A stretch of DNA of 61,210 nucleotides from Bacteroides sp. (lineage in GTDB: Bacteria; Bacteroidota; Bacteroidia; Bacteroidales; Bacteroidaceae). The notes beneath the pieces are model-generated. The model worked only from the letters and a program-made list of their open reading frames with translations. It did not search any database and was not told where the DNA came from. Position numbers and translations under genes: made by a program. The stretch is from contig NZ_JAQVBV010000032.1 in assembly GCF_028690125.1 (NCBI RefSeq), forward strand, positions 1-61,210, in the 5' to 3' direction. Of the stretch, positions 9,466 to 17,565 are shown piece after piece (within the stretch, counting starts at the first letter, position 1; each line of letters begins with the position of its first letter).

Positions 9466-9506
9466 CAAACTATTCTTTTAGCAATCAATCCTTATTAATA
9501 ATGATT

Positions 9507-11105
9507 TTAATATATGGCTGAAGCTATCACTTGGATAAATAAAATAAGAAATACCATAGCAATCGGATAAACAGTTGCATAAGCTACGCTAGGGATATTA
9601 CTGTCCACCATCGAATCGGCAGCAGCCAAACCTGGTGTACTGGTCATACCACCAGTAATCGTTCCTAATAAATCTAAGAGATTGATCTTAAATACTAAAC
9701 GACCGACAATAGTAGCAACTAACATAGGAACCAAAGTGATAGCAGCACCTACCCCGAACAGCAACAATCCGCTCTCCTGGAAAGTGGCTACCAGATTCTT
9801 TCCGGCAGAAGTACCAACTTCCGCAAGGAAGAGTAACAAACCTAATTGGCGCAGTAACTGATTGGCAGGTCCAGACATAGACCAAAGAATAGGTCCTGTT
9901 TTACCAATAGCACTCAGGAAAAGTGCTACCATCAATATTCCTCCGGTCAATCCGGGAGAAAAAGAAAGGCTATCTGAAAAGGATATGTTCAATTTGCCGA
10001 ACAATACCCCCAGTACAATACCCATCGCAATCGGAAAAAAATCCGTATCAGATAGTTTTTTCACATCGTTACCCAGCAACCGGGCTATTCCCTTGATTCC
10101 TTCTTTCTCACCAACGATCATCAGTTTATCACCAAACTTCAATGCGAGATCCGGAGAAGGAGATAAGTCAATTCCGCTTCGACGTACACGAGTTACCGTA
10201 CAACCAAAGTTTTTTTGCAGATTCAAATCTCCCAATTGCTTATTAATCATATCTTTTTTAGTAAGCAACAAAGATTCTATTTCTTGAGTTTTATCCAATG
10301 GTAGTTCTCCTTCTTCGCGCTCTCCTACCAACAATGCAAGTTGATTCAACGATTCATCACTACCTACAGCCTGAATATAATCCCCTTCATGCAATACGGT
10401 ATGTGCTGTAGGAATTGATATCTTATCTTTATGTTTAAGACGGGAAATAACAGCACCTGTCATGGCTCGTGCATTAATTTGCATTAAGCTACGGTTAAAC
10501 ACATTCGAGTTAGTTATACAATAAATACAAGTTCTCAATTCCGGAAACTGTCCACGACGTTCTATTTCTAAACGGCGTGCTTCCTTGTCCAGATCTACCC
10601 TCATTATTTTAGGAAGCAGTTTCACAAACAAAATTACACCAATAACCCCGAAAGGATAAGCTATACCATAAGCAATCGACGCCAAAGGAGAATTGGTACT
10701 ATCAATAGCTACTGCTAGTCCCGGTGTACTAGTCAGTGCTCCGGCAATTAACCCAACCACACTTGGTGTATCAATATCAAAAGCATACTTCAAACCAACT
10801 GCGGTCAGACAAGCGGAACTAATAATAAGCATAGTAATGAGAATCAGCGTCTTCCCTTTACTACGAAAAGAATCAAAAAAACCAGGTCCCGCCTGAATAC
10901 CAATAGTAAAAATGAAGAGTACCAAACCAAAATTTCCCAATTCCTTGGGAATAATAACGCCAAAATGCCCAAAAAGAAGAGCAATAAAGATTACCGCTGA
11001 CACATCAAGCGATAGCCCCTTAATTTTGATTCTTCCCAGCATAAAGCCTAACGCAACAATCAGGAAGAGAGAAAAATAAGAGGACTGCAACAAGTCAATC
11101 AACAT
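9507..11105 (-). CDS. AspT/YidE-type membrane transporter with two RCK-C domains
   Basis: A 532-residue inner-membrane protein built as two similar halves of 5-6 membrane spans, each with the duplicated signature around TPGLA (near the middle of the first half and GGMTSTPGLAAAD in the second). Between them (about 185-345) lie two TrkA-C/RCK-C-like domains, recognisable from segments such as LHEGDYIQAVGSDE and KFGDKLMIVGEK. This is the plan of aspartate-alanine exchanger AspT and of the YidE/YbjL family. The substrate cannot be told from sequence; the family includes amino-acid/dicarboxylate exchangers. It is probably a single transcription unit, with a -7 element just upstream. Confidence 0.88.
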   Translation of the reverse strand: MLIDLLQSSYFSLFLIVALGFMLGRIKIKGLSLDVSAVIFIALLFGHFGVIIPKELGNFGLVLFIFTIGIQAGPGFFDSFRSKGKTLILITMLIISSACLTAVGLKYAFDIDTPSVVGLIAGALTSTPGLAVAIDSTNSPLASIAYGIAYPFGVIGVILFVKLLPKIMRVDLDKEARRLEIERRGQFPELRTCIYCITNSNVFNRSLMQINARAMTGAVISRLKHKDKISIPTAHTVLHEGDYIQAVGSDESLNQLALLVGEREEGELPLDKTQEIESLLLTKKDMINKQLGDLNLQKNFGCTVTRVRRSGIDLSPSPDLALKFGDKLMIVGEKEGIKGIARLLGNDVKKLSDTDFFPIAMGIVLGVLFGKLNISFSDSLSFSPGLTGGILMVALFLSAIGKTGPILWSMSGPANQLLRQLGLLLFLAEVGTSAGKNLVATFQESGLLLFGVGAAITLVPMLVATIVGRLVFKINLLDLLGTITGGMTSTPGLAAADSMVDSNIPSVAYATVYPIAMVFLILFIQVIASAIY

Positions 11106-11136
11106 ATTTAAAAAAGGTTAGTTAGTGTTAGGTCGG

Positions 11137-11144
11137 CAAAGGTA
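11137..11144 (-). promoter_or_regulatory. Bacteroides -7 element for the AspT-type transporter
   Basis: TACCTTTG on the minus strand, about 32 bases before the start codon, matches TAnnTTTG. Confidence 0.6.
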
Positions 11145-11154
11145 CGGATTTATT

Positions 11155-12054
11155 TCAATCCTTACAACATTCAGCATCACAAGTCGTTTCCTCTCCTTCT
11201 ATTTCTAAAGTCACATGATGAATGCCTGCCTGCTCCAGAACTGTCTTCACAGAACATTTCACTTGTTCCATTTTAGTGATATCCTCAATTACCAAATGAG
11301 CGGTTAATGCTGTTTCCGTTGTACTTATAGCCCAGATATGAACATGATGACAACTTTGTACTCTGGGCTGTTTGAGTATAAGTTTCACTATCTTTTGAGA
11401 ATCAATACCTACCGGAACTCCATCTAATGATAAACGGAGACTGTCGTGAAGTAATCCCCAGGTAGAAATAACAATAATAACTGCAATCAACAATCCTATA
11501 ATAGGATCGACAATACTCCATCCCGTATAAGCTATGACAAGTCCCGAAACAACTACTCCAACAGACACTAACGTATCAGCCGCCATATGCAAATAAGCCC
11601 CTTTCACATTCAAATCCTTCTCTTTATCTTTCATAAACAACCATGCTGTAATAGCATTGATAACCACTCCCACTCCGGCAGTCCAGGCAATAGCCGAACC
11701 ATCAACCGCTACCGGATGAAACATTTTATCAATACTCTCAGCTATAATAATTCCTACTGCTACCAATAAAATAACTGCATTCAACAAGGAGACAAGTACT
11801 GTACTCTTTTTATATCCATAAGTATAACGACTATTAGGACGTACCCTTTGCAACCTGAAAGCAAGCATTGCCAATACCAGACTAGCCACATCTCCCAAAT
11901 TATGTCCGGCATCAGAAAGTAAACCTAAAGAATTGTAGTAAAAGCCCACACTAAATTCAACAATAACGAAAGCTACATTAAGAGCTATTCCTATTATAAA
12001 AGCTTTATTGAGTGAAGTCAGCTGGTGATTATGTTCGTGATGATAAGTTTCCAT
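11155..12054 (-). CDS. Cation diffusion facilitator, zinc type
   Basis: A 299-residue CDF antiporter (CzcD/ZitB type) that exports Zn2+ or Cd2+ in exchange for protons. It has a His-rich start (TYHHEHNH), six membrane spans and a C-terminal cytoplasmic domain. The transport site is visible as HXXXD twice: His51/Asp55 in the second span (DAGHNLGD) and HMAAD in the fifth; two His plus two Asp is the zinc-preferring arrangement. The tail ends CDAECCKD, a possible extra metal site. It lies near the P-type zinc ATPase and Fur-family gene but is separated from them by the AspT-type gene and reads from its own promoter. Confidence 0.93.
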   Translation of the reverse strand: METYHHEHNHQLTSLNKAFIIGIALNVAFVIVEFSVGFYYNSLGLLSDAGHNLGDVASLVLAMLAFRLQRVRPNSRYTYGYKKSTVLVSLLNAVILLVAVGIIIAESIDKMFHPVAVDGSAIAWTAGVGVVINAITAWLFMKDKEKDLNVKGAYLHMAADTLVSVGVVVSGLVIAYTGWSIVDPIIGLLIAVIIVISTWGLLHDSLRLSLDGVPVGIDSQKIVKLILKQPRVQSCHHVHIWAISTTETALTAHLVIEDITKMEQVKCSVKTVLEQAGIHHVTLEIEGEETTCDAECCKD

Positions 12055-12210
12055 ATTATATTGTTTTAATATCTTAAAAACATTTTATACAATGAATTAG
12101 TTCATACTTTAGATGAATGCTCCTATCCTCTTAAATAATCGTCAAATTGACTTAAATCAAATCCTTTAAAAAGAATCGGTTTCTCATGTACCGCCAAGTA
12201 GTTTTTTAAT

Positions 12211-12218
12211 TACCTTTG
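12211..12218 (+). promoter_or_regulatory. Bacteroides -7 element upstream of a small membrane protein gene
   Basis: TACCTTTG matches TAnnTTTG; it lies about 90 bases before the preferred start at 12309. No good -33 element. Confidence 0.45.
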
Positions 12219-12308
12219 TCTCCGTTTGTTTGAAAAGACCTTTTGAACTCTGTCTATATACTATGTTGTAACCAACTATAAATGTATTCAATTAAAAAGG
12301 TAAAGAAA

Positions 12309-12566
12309 ATGTCTACAGAAATACAAACTAATATAGCAGCAACGGACAGCAGCTTGATATCAACTGCCATTGTACCGCAAACTGCCGATTCTGTTCAAAA
12401 AACACAGAATTTAGTAACAGCTAAAGCCTATACAATGGTACCTCCACGCAGGAGTTTTGACGAACAACGTCCATTCGTTTTTTCTATTATCGGCTTTGCT
12501 GTATTTTATATTGCAGTACTTGTGATCGGACGAATCATCAAAACCAGAATAATACACCGTTCTTAA
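12309..12566 (+). CDS. Small single-span membrane protein, unknown function
   Basis: An 85-residue protein with a polar N-terminal half rich in Ser, Thr and Gln, one membrane span near the C-terminus (about 57-76) and a short basic tail (KTRIIHRS). I do not recognise a family. The start at 12309 is preferred over an upstream ATG at 12282 because AAAAAGG precedes it at a normal distance and the upstream ATG has no such site. It has its own -7 element at 12211-12218 and is probably monocistronic. Confidence 0.6.
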   Translation: MSTEIQTNIAATDSSLISTAIVPQTADSVQKTQNLVTAKAYTMVPPRRSFDEQRPFVFSIIGFAVFYIAVLVIGRIIKTRIIHRS

Positions 12567-12598
12567 AAGTATGTTGCAAGTTCCCTTTATTATATAAA

Positions 12599-12632
12599 AA
12601 ACCATCGAAATGTTTACTCATTCCGATGGTTT
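12599..12632. terminator. Bidirectional hairpin between convergent genes
   Basis: A 14-bp stem with one mismatch: AAACCATCGAAATG (12599-12612) and CATTCCGATGGTTT (12619-12632). On the minus strand it is followed by a T-run (GGTTTTTTATA), which suits the end of the kdgK-eda unit; on the plus strand the following bases are CCCCTTT. Confidence 0.65.
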
Positions 12633-12774
12633 GCCCCTTTAAACACCTTAAACAAAACATAAATATGCCTCATCACTAACAGAACTAACTAACCAATAGA
12701 GGCATATTCTAGAAAAGCTGACTGTTATCAGCCTTTTTCCTATTTACCAATCCCAATCATTTATTTAATAAGTC

Positions 12775-13443
12775 TTATTTACGTGCCTCAGCAATATATC
12801 CAAGAGCTTCTTTACATTTTTCTGTTACATAGGTCCAGTCTTCTGCTACCACTCTGTCTTTCGGAAACAGCTTAGAACCCATGCCCACACAGAATACACC
12901 TGCCTTAATCCATCCGGTCAAGTTCTCTTTGGTGGGTTCTACTCCACCGGTAACCATCAGTTTAGACCATGGCATGGGAGCCATCAATCCTTTCACAAAA
13001 TTAGTACCATATACATCCCCCGGGAATACCTTGCAAAGATCACAGCCTACTTCTTGTGCGAAACCTACTTCTGATACAGAACCACATCCTGGTGTATAAG
13101 CTACCAAACGACGGTTGCAAACTTTTGCTATTTCAGGATTAAACAACGGACCGACCACAAAGTTTGCACCTAATTGTAAATACATTGCAGCTGTAGCCGG
13201 ATCAACAATAGAACCAATACCAATTGCCATTTCCGGACATTCTTTAGCTGCATATTTCACGATCTCAGCAAACACTTCCTGAGCAAAGTCACCGCGGTTA
13301 GTGAACTCAAATGCGCGAACACCACCTTCATAACAAGCCTTTACTACTTTCTTTGCAACTTCTGCATCTTTGTGGTAGAAAACAGGAACCATCCCTGTGG
13401 AGCCGATCTTATTCAATACGGCTATTTTATCGAATTTTGCCAT
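12775..13443 (-). CDS. eda: KDPG/4-hydroxy-2-oxoglutarate aldolase
   Basis: A 222-residue class I aldolase that cleaves 2-keto-3-deoxy-6-phosphogluconate to pyruvate and glyceraldehyde 3-phosphate. The Schiff-base lysine is Lys138 in LCKVFPGD and the catalytic glutamate is Glu46 in AFEFTNRG; the length is normal for the family. It follows kdgK after 39 bases on the same strand; kinase plus aldolase form the last two steps of hexuronate (galacturonate/glucuronate) breakdown. The pair is divergent from a LacI-type regulator, and the shared promoter region carries a symmetric palindrome. Confidence 0.94.
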   Translation of the reverse strand: MAKFDKIAVLNKIGSTGMVPVFYHKDAEVAKKVVKACYEGGVRAFEFTNRGDFAQEVFAEIVKYAAKECPEMAIGIGSIVDPATAAMYLQLGANFVVGPLFNPEIAKVCNRRLVAYTPGCGSVSEVGFAQEVGCDLCKVFPGDVYGTNFVKGLMAPMPWSKLMVTGGVEPTKENLTGWIKAGVFCVGMGSKLFPKDRVVAEDWTYVTEKCKEALGYIAEARK

Positions 13444-13482
13444 CTCTAATTAAAGTAAGAATGAAAAATTAAAAATAAAGAA

Positions 13483-14508
13483 TTAGCGTTGTACACGACC
13501 ACTGGCATCACCACCGGCCAATGCTTCAACTTCTTCAACAGAAACCAAATTAAAGTCACCATTAATAGTATGTTTCAAAGCAGAGGCTGCAACGGCAAAT
13601 TCAAGAGCTTCGCCTTGACTAGCTTTCGACAGCAGACCGTGAATGATACCACCTGAGAATGAGTCACCACCACCAACTCGGTCGATAATCGGATCAATAT
13701 CATAACGTTTTGAAGTATAAAACTCTTTTCCGTCATAGATCATTGCTTTCCAACCATTATGAGTAGCAGAAAAAGATTCACGAAGGGTAGAAACCACATA
13801 TTTGAATCCAAATTCTTTCATCATCTGTTGAAAGATTCCTTTGTATCCTTCAGCATCTGTATGACCTCCTTCAACGTCCGCATCGGGTTTGAAGCCCAGA
13901 CAAAGCTCTGCGTCTTCTTCGTTGCCGATACATACATCCACATACTTCATCAAAGGTTTCATGATAGACTGTGCTTTTTCTTTTGTCCACAGTTTCTTAC
14001 GGAAATTCAAGTCTACGGATACAGTTACCCCATGACGTTTTGCAGCTTCACAAGCCAGACGAGTCAATTCGGCAGCCTTATCTGAAATAGCCGGAGTAAT
14101 ACCAGACCAGTGGAACCAATCAGCACTTTCCATGATAGCATCAAAGTCAAAGTCACCGGCTTCAGCCTCAGCAATAGCGGAATGAGCACGGTCATAAATT
14201 ACTTTACTGGGACGCATAGAAGCACCCGTTTCCAAATAATAGATACCTACACGGTCACCTCCACGAGCAACAAAGTCTGTTTTTACCCCATATTTGCGCA
14301 AAGCATTTACAGCAGATTGTCCAATTTCATGTTTCGGCAATTTGGTTACAAAATAGGCATCATGTCCGTAGTTGGCGCAGCTCACAGCAACATTTGCCTC
14401 TCCTCCTCCATACACTACATCAAAAGAGTCAGATTGCACAAAACGAGTATTACCCGGAGTTGATAATCTAAGCATGATTTCACCTAATGTAACTACTTTC
14501 TTTCCCAT
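13483..14508 (-). CDS. kdgK: 2-keto-3-deoxygluconate kinase (PfkB family)
   Basis: A 341-residue sugar kinase that makes KDPG from 2-keto-3-deoxygluconate. The N-terminal PfkB signature is around GGGEANVAVSCANYG, and the catalytic base is Asp282 in VGGGDSFSGG (usual form GAGDS). It is the first gene of the kdgK-eda unit. Its promoter is visible at 14651-14680 and overlaps a palindromic operator. Assignment to KDG rather than ribose or fructose rests mainly on the neighbouring aldolase. Confidence 0.9.
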   Translation of the reverse strand: MGKKVVTLGEIMLRLSTPGNTRFVQSDSFDVVYGGGEANVAVSCANYGHDAYFVTKLPKHEIGQSAVNALRKYGVKTDFVARGGDRVGIYYLETGASMRPSKVIYDRAHSAIAEAEAGDFDFDAIMESADWFHWSGITPAISDKAAELTRLACEAAKRHGVTVSVDLNFRKKLWTKEKAQSIMKPLMKYVDVCIGNEEDAELCLGFKPDADVEGGHTDAEGYKGIFQQMMKEFGFKYVVSTLRESFSATHNGWKAMIYDGKEFYTSKRYDIDPIIDRVGGGDSFSGGIIHGLLSKASQGEALEFAVAASALKHTINGDFNLVSVEEVEALAGGDASGRVQR

Positions 14509-14650
14509 AATTCTATGTTTTAAATTCTAAATTATTGATATAATAAAGTTTCAAATTATCATTTTTCGCTTACCTACAGGTATAATACACTGATAATTTG
14601 ATCATTAATTCATAAATAAGCAAGCCTCACAAACCTTTCGTGTGCGGACA

Positions 14651-14680
14651 CAAAGATACAATAATTTTCGTAATTACAAA
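14651..14680 (-). promoter_or_regulatory. kdgK-eda promoter
   Basis: On the minus strand TTTG (14677-14680) and TATCTTTG (14651-14658) are separated by 18 bases, an excellent fit to the Bacteroides -33/-7 consensus. The -33 element lies inside the palindrome at 14663-14684. Confidence 0.75.
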
Positions 14681-14684
14681 AATT
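14663..14684. promoter_or_regulatory. 22-bp palindromic operator shared by two divergent promoters
   Basis: The 22 bp are symmetric about GTAATTAC with a single mismatched pair; outer arms are AATTTT and AAAATT. Its centre (14673.5) is exactly midway between the -7 element for kdgK (14651-14658) and the -7 element for the LacI-type gene (14689-14696). Binding here would cover both -33 elements, so it is a likely control site for both genes. Confidence 0.6.
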
Positions 14685-14696
14685 GTTATATATTTG
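14666..14696 (+). promoter_or_regulatory. Promoter of the LacI-type regulator gene
   Basis: TATATTTG (14689-14696) matches TAnnTTTG on the plus strand. A TTTC (14666-14669) sits about 19 bases upstream in place of TTTG, within the palindrome. Confidence 0.6.
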
Positions 14697-14720
14697 TGGA
14701 ATAAATATTAAGATTATTAT

Positions 14721-14734
14721 TGTGCACGAGCACA
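14721..14734. promoter_or_regulatory. LacI-type half-site pair TGTGC-ACGA-GCACA
   Basis: A 14-bp inverted repeat TGTGCACGAGCACA with a central CG, the usual form of a LacI-family operator. It lies between the regulator's promoter and its start codon at 14761, which would suit autoregulation. Confidence 0.45.
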
Positions 14735-14760
14735 TAAATTTAGCATAAACAAGGGATCGT

Positions 14761-15825
14761 ATGGACAAATTGCCCGAAAGAATTAGGATTAAAGACATTG
14801 CTCAGTTAGCAAATGTATCTGTAGGAACAGTAGACCGCGTAATTCACGGTCGCAGTGGAGTTTCAGAAGCCAGCAAGAAACGAGTGGAAGAAATACTTAA
14901 GCAGTTGAATTACCAACCTAATATGTATGCCAGTGCACTCGCTTCTAACAAAAAATATGCTTTCAGCTGTCTTTTACCTCAACATATGGAAGGAGAATAT
15001 TGGACTGCTATTGAGGCTGGGATTTACGAAGCGGTTACTGCTTATTCAGATTTCAATACTTCGGTAGAAATCAACTATTATGATCCGTATGATTACCATT
15101 CGTTTGTCAATGCAAGCAAAGCTATTTTAAAAGAAAAGCCCGATGGAGTGATGGTCGCTCCGACAGCCCCGCAATACACGAAAGGTTTCACCACCCAACT
15201 GAAAATGCTGGATATACCTTATATATATATAGATTCAAAATTAGAAGATGTACCTCCCTTAGCCTTTTTTGGACAGAATTCACGCCAAAGCGGATATTTC
15301 GCCGCCAGAATGCTAATGTTACTTGCCAGAGAGGAAAAGGAAATTGTTATTTTCAGGAAAATACATGAAGGCATTGTCGGTTCTAACCAGCAGGAGAGCC
15401 GGGAAATCGGTTTCAAACAATACATGAAGGAACGTCATCCATCATGCAAGATATTGGAACTTGATTTACATGCAGAACGTAATGACGAAGATAATCAAAT
15501 GCTGGACGATTTTTTCCGTACTCACCCTGACGTGAATACCGGAATTACTTTTAATTCCAAAGTTTATATTATTGGCGAATATATGCAAACGCGTGAGAAA
15601 AAGAACTTCAACCTGATCGGTTACGACCTTCTGGAGCGGAATGTGACTTGCCTAAAAGAAGGCAGTATCTCTTTCCTTATTGCTCAGCAACCGGAACTAC
15701 AAGGATTTAATGGGATTAAAGCACTCTGCGATCACCTTATTTTTAAAAAAGATGTTACTTGCATCAATTATATGCCTATCGACTTATTGACTGTAGAAAC
15801 TATCGAATACTATCATAGCAAATAA
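14761..15825 (+). CDS. LacI-family regulator, probably of the kdg genes
   Basis: A 354-residue regulator: N-terminal LacI helix-turn-helix (about 8-60: IKDIAQLANVSVGTVDRVIHG) and a type 1 periplasmic-binding-like sugar domain (about 65-350). The wording VSVGTVDRVIH rather than VSxxTVSRVLN is seen in a subgroup common in Bacteroidetes. It is divergent from kdgK-eda, with the two promoters mirrored around one palindrome, so its ligand may be KDG, KDPG or a hexuronate. The neighbour relation is seen; the ligand is inferred. Confidence 0.9.
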   Translation: MDKLPERIRIKDIAQLANVSVGTVDRVIHGRSGVSEASKKRVEEILKQLNYQPNMYASALASNKKYAFSCLLPQHMEGEYWTAIEAGIYEAVTAYSDFNTSVEINYYDPYDYHSFVNASKAILKEKPDGVMVAPTAPQYTKGFTTQLKMLDIPYIYIDSKLEDVPPLAFFGQNSRQSGYFAARMLMLLAREEKEIVIFRKIHEGIVGSNQQESREIGFKQYMKERHPSCKILELDLHAERNDEDNQMLDDFFRTHPDVNTGITFNSKVYIIGEYMQTREKKNFNLIGYDLLERNVTCLKEGSISFLIAQQPELQGFNGIKALCDHLIFKKDVTCINYMPIDLLTVETIEYYHSK

Positions 15826-15864
15826 GAATCAGATACAACAAACCAAGTATATTATACAAATCAA

Positions 15865-15910
15865 TCCTGCCGGCAATATGACTGTTGCTACTGTCAATCT
15901 TGCGGCAGGA
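15865..15910 (+). terminator. Hairpin after the LacI-type regulator gene
   Basis: TCCTGCCG (15865-15872) pairs with CGGCAGGA (15903-15910) across a 30-base loop, followed by AGTTTCTATTT. It lies 40 bases past the stop codon. The long loop makes it a moderate candidate. Confidence 0.5.
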
Positions 15911-15943
15911 AGTTTCTATTTAATATTAAATTCCGCTCACTCA

Positions 15944-16297
15944 CTAAACCATATCACCTCCTGTCTTGGCAAATGTAACACGGATTGTTTTATGGAATGG
16001 AATAAAATGGGACACAACAGCTATAATAATCGATATCACAAGCAAATACCCTAAAATCTCTTTAAGTCCTAATTACAAGCTTTGTTGCTGTAAAGTTCCA
16101 TAAAGAGGAGCCACATATTGATCTACAAATGCATCATTTGTCACTTCATAATTGATGCAACGCCAAAAATAAGTTGCCGTCCACCATAATCGGGAACCTG
16201 CAAGCAAAATACACACCATGTTCAGGATAATATTACGTACTCTGACTTTTTTCAATTTCTGCTGTTTTTCCTCTAATTTATTTGCCATAATATTCAT
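15944..16297 (-). pseudogene. emrA N-terminus fused to emrB C-terminus by deletion
   Basis: Reading from 16297 downwards, the first 65 or so codons encode the start of an EmrA/HlyD-type membrane fusion protein (basic start, one membrane span ending LWWTATYFW, then NYEVTNDAFVDQYVAPL). The frame then passes directly into a sequence like the end of an EmrB-type major facilitator (LYGTLQQQSL), hits an in-frame TAA at 16073-16075, and continues in the same frame with a last membrane span and tail (IPFHKTIRVTFAKTGGDMV) to a stop at 15944-15946. The total of 118 codons replaces what would normally be about 850. The simplest reading is one deletion removing most of emrA and emrB plus a later nonsense mutation. 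It follows a tolC remnant in the same direction. Confidence 0.75.
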
Positions 16298-16323
16298 TTA
16301 TTAAAAGACGCCCGCATGAAGTA

Positions 16324-16491
16324 TTAAAGATGTCCACAAGGCTTCTGAAATTGATAATAAATGTAAATCACACGGGTACGTGCAGCAACCAAGTGCAATT
16401 GGATATTCAAACGCACCGAATTGGCATCCAACAAATCAGCCAGAATAGCCAACTGATTCAAATAGCGATTCTACATAATCCGATGATACTT
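16324..16491 (-). pseudogene. 3' remnant of a TolC-family outer-membrane efflux gene
   Basis: The minus-strand frame ending at the TAA at 16324-16326 encodes NRYLNQLAILADLLDANSVR and onward to YYQFQKPCGHL, a typical end of Bacteroidetes TolC-like proteins from EmrAB operons. Immediately before NRYLNQ is an in-frame TAG (16471-16473), preceded by a stretch (SKYHRIM) that still resembles the family. No start or upstream domain remains. It stops 26 bases before the emrA-emrB scar, the spacing expected of an ancestral tolC-emrA-emrB operon. Confidence 0.7.
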
Positions 16492-16656
16492 CGACAAGTT
16501 CAGAATAACAAAAGAAAATGATAGCATACAATCACCTTTAGAACAGTCTCATAGAAGTATTATAATCCTATCAAAGTCAAATTTCAAAATAAATGTGATT
16601 AATTGTTGGTCATATGAGATCTTTTATTTTACTTTGCGACACAAAGTTCTTTTTAT

Positions 16657-17244
16657 ATGAATAAAGATAAAGCATTAGAATCGGTAAATGAGATAAAAGA
16701 GTTGATGGAAAAGTCCTCCAAGTTTATCTCGATCAGTGGTTTCGCAGCTATTATGGCTGGAATTTATGCATTAACAGGTGCATGGATCGTAGTTGCAATT
16801 CCCAGCCTGAAGGCTAATTTGGAATCTATGGTTATAGTTGGTTTGATTGTACTAGCAACTTCAGCAATTACGGCCGTTATCCTCTCCTATAATAAATCAA
16901 AGAGAATGCGGCAAAAGTTTTTCAGTAAACTGGCTTATCGGACATTATGGAATTTTTCTCTTCCAATGCTAACCGGCGGGATATTATGTATCTCTATTCT
17001 GTGGCATGGTTATTATGACATCTTATCTCCCATCATGCTCTTATTTTACGGATTAACTTTAGTGAACGTTTCCAAGTTCACCTATTCTAATATAGCATGG
17101 TTGGGATACGTTTTCATTTGTTTGGGAATGATAGACAGCTTTTGGGAAGGTCATGCTCTTCTATTTTGGACCATAGGATTCGGCGGGTTTCACATACTGT
17201 ATGGAATACTATTCTACATTCATTACGAAAGAAAGAAATCATAA
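16657..17244 (+). CDS. Multi-span membrane protein heading the CreD operon
   Basis: A 195-residue protein with a short cytoplasmic start and six predicted membrane spans, with a basic loop (YNKSKRMRQKF) in the middle and a basic C-terminus. No catalytic motif is visible and I do not recognise a named family. Its last codon is followed directly by the start of a winged-helix regulator gene (17245), and then creD, so it belongs to the same operon. A near-consensus -7 element TTACTTTG lies about 30 bases upstream. Confidence 0.75.
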   Translation: MNKDKALESVNEIKELMEKSSKFISISGFAAIMAGIYALTGAWIVVAIPSLKANLESMVIVGLIVLATSAITAVILSYNKSKRMRQKFFSKLAYRTLWNFSLPMLTGGILCISILWHGYYDILSPIMLLFYGLTLVNVSKFTYSNIAWLGYVFICLGMIDSFWEGHALLFWTIGFGGFHILYGILFYIHYERKKS

Positions 17245-17541
17245 ATGATAGAAGCATTTCAAAATATTAATAAAGCATTCGAGAGCAAAGTCCGACTTGG
17301 TATTATGGCTGTCTTGATGGTCAATGAAGAGATGGATTTCAATGCTCTGAAAGAGTTGCTTTCTTTGACGGACGGAAATCTGGCCAGCCATACCCGTGCA
17401 TTGGAAGAGCTCAACTATATCGAATGCAACAAAGGATTTGTAGGGCGAAAACCTAGAACAGTTTTTCGAGCTACTACGCAAGGAAAGGAAGCCTTTAAAG
17501 CACATATTGAAGCCTTAGAGAAATTTTTAAAATCAACATAA
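17245..17541 (+). CDS. Winged-helix transcriptional regulator
   Basis: A 98-residue single-domain DNA-binding protein. The helix-turn-helix is around FNALKELLSLTDGNLASHTRALEEL (a pattern of two helices, then TDGNLASH), followed by a wing with GRKPRTVFRAT. It resembles the short MarR/ArsR-like HTH_34 group. It starts directly at the end of the preceding membrane-protein gene and is 24 bases upstream of creD, an arrangement that suggests it controls this operon, itself included. The signal is unknown. Confidence 0.88.
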   Translation: MIEAFQNINKAFESKVRLGIMAVLMVNEEMDFNALKELLSLTDGNLASHTRALEELNYIECNKGFVGRKPRTVFRATTQGKEAFKAHIEALEKFLKST

Positions 17542-17565
17542 TCATTCATTAACACAACTATTCTT

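Noticed and set aside
12282..12308. Upstream ATG at 12282 as start of the small membrane protein
   Set aside because: No ribosome site precedes it, while AAAAAGG precedes the ATG at 12309.
16330..16521. Plus-strand frame of 63 codons
   Set aside because: It is the shadow of the tolC remnant on the minus strand, which has a recognisable product.
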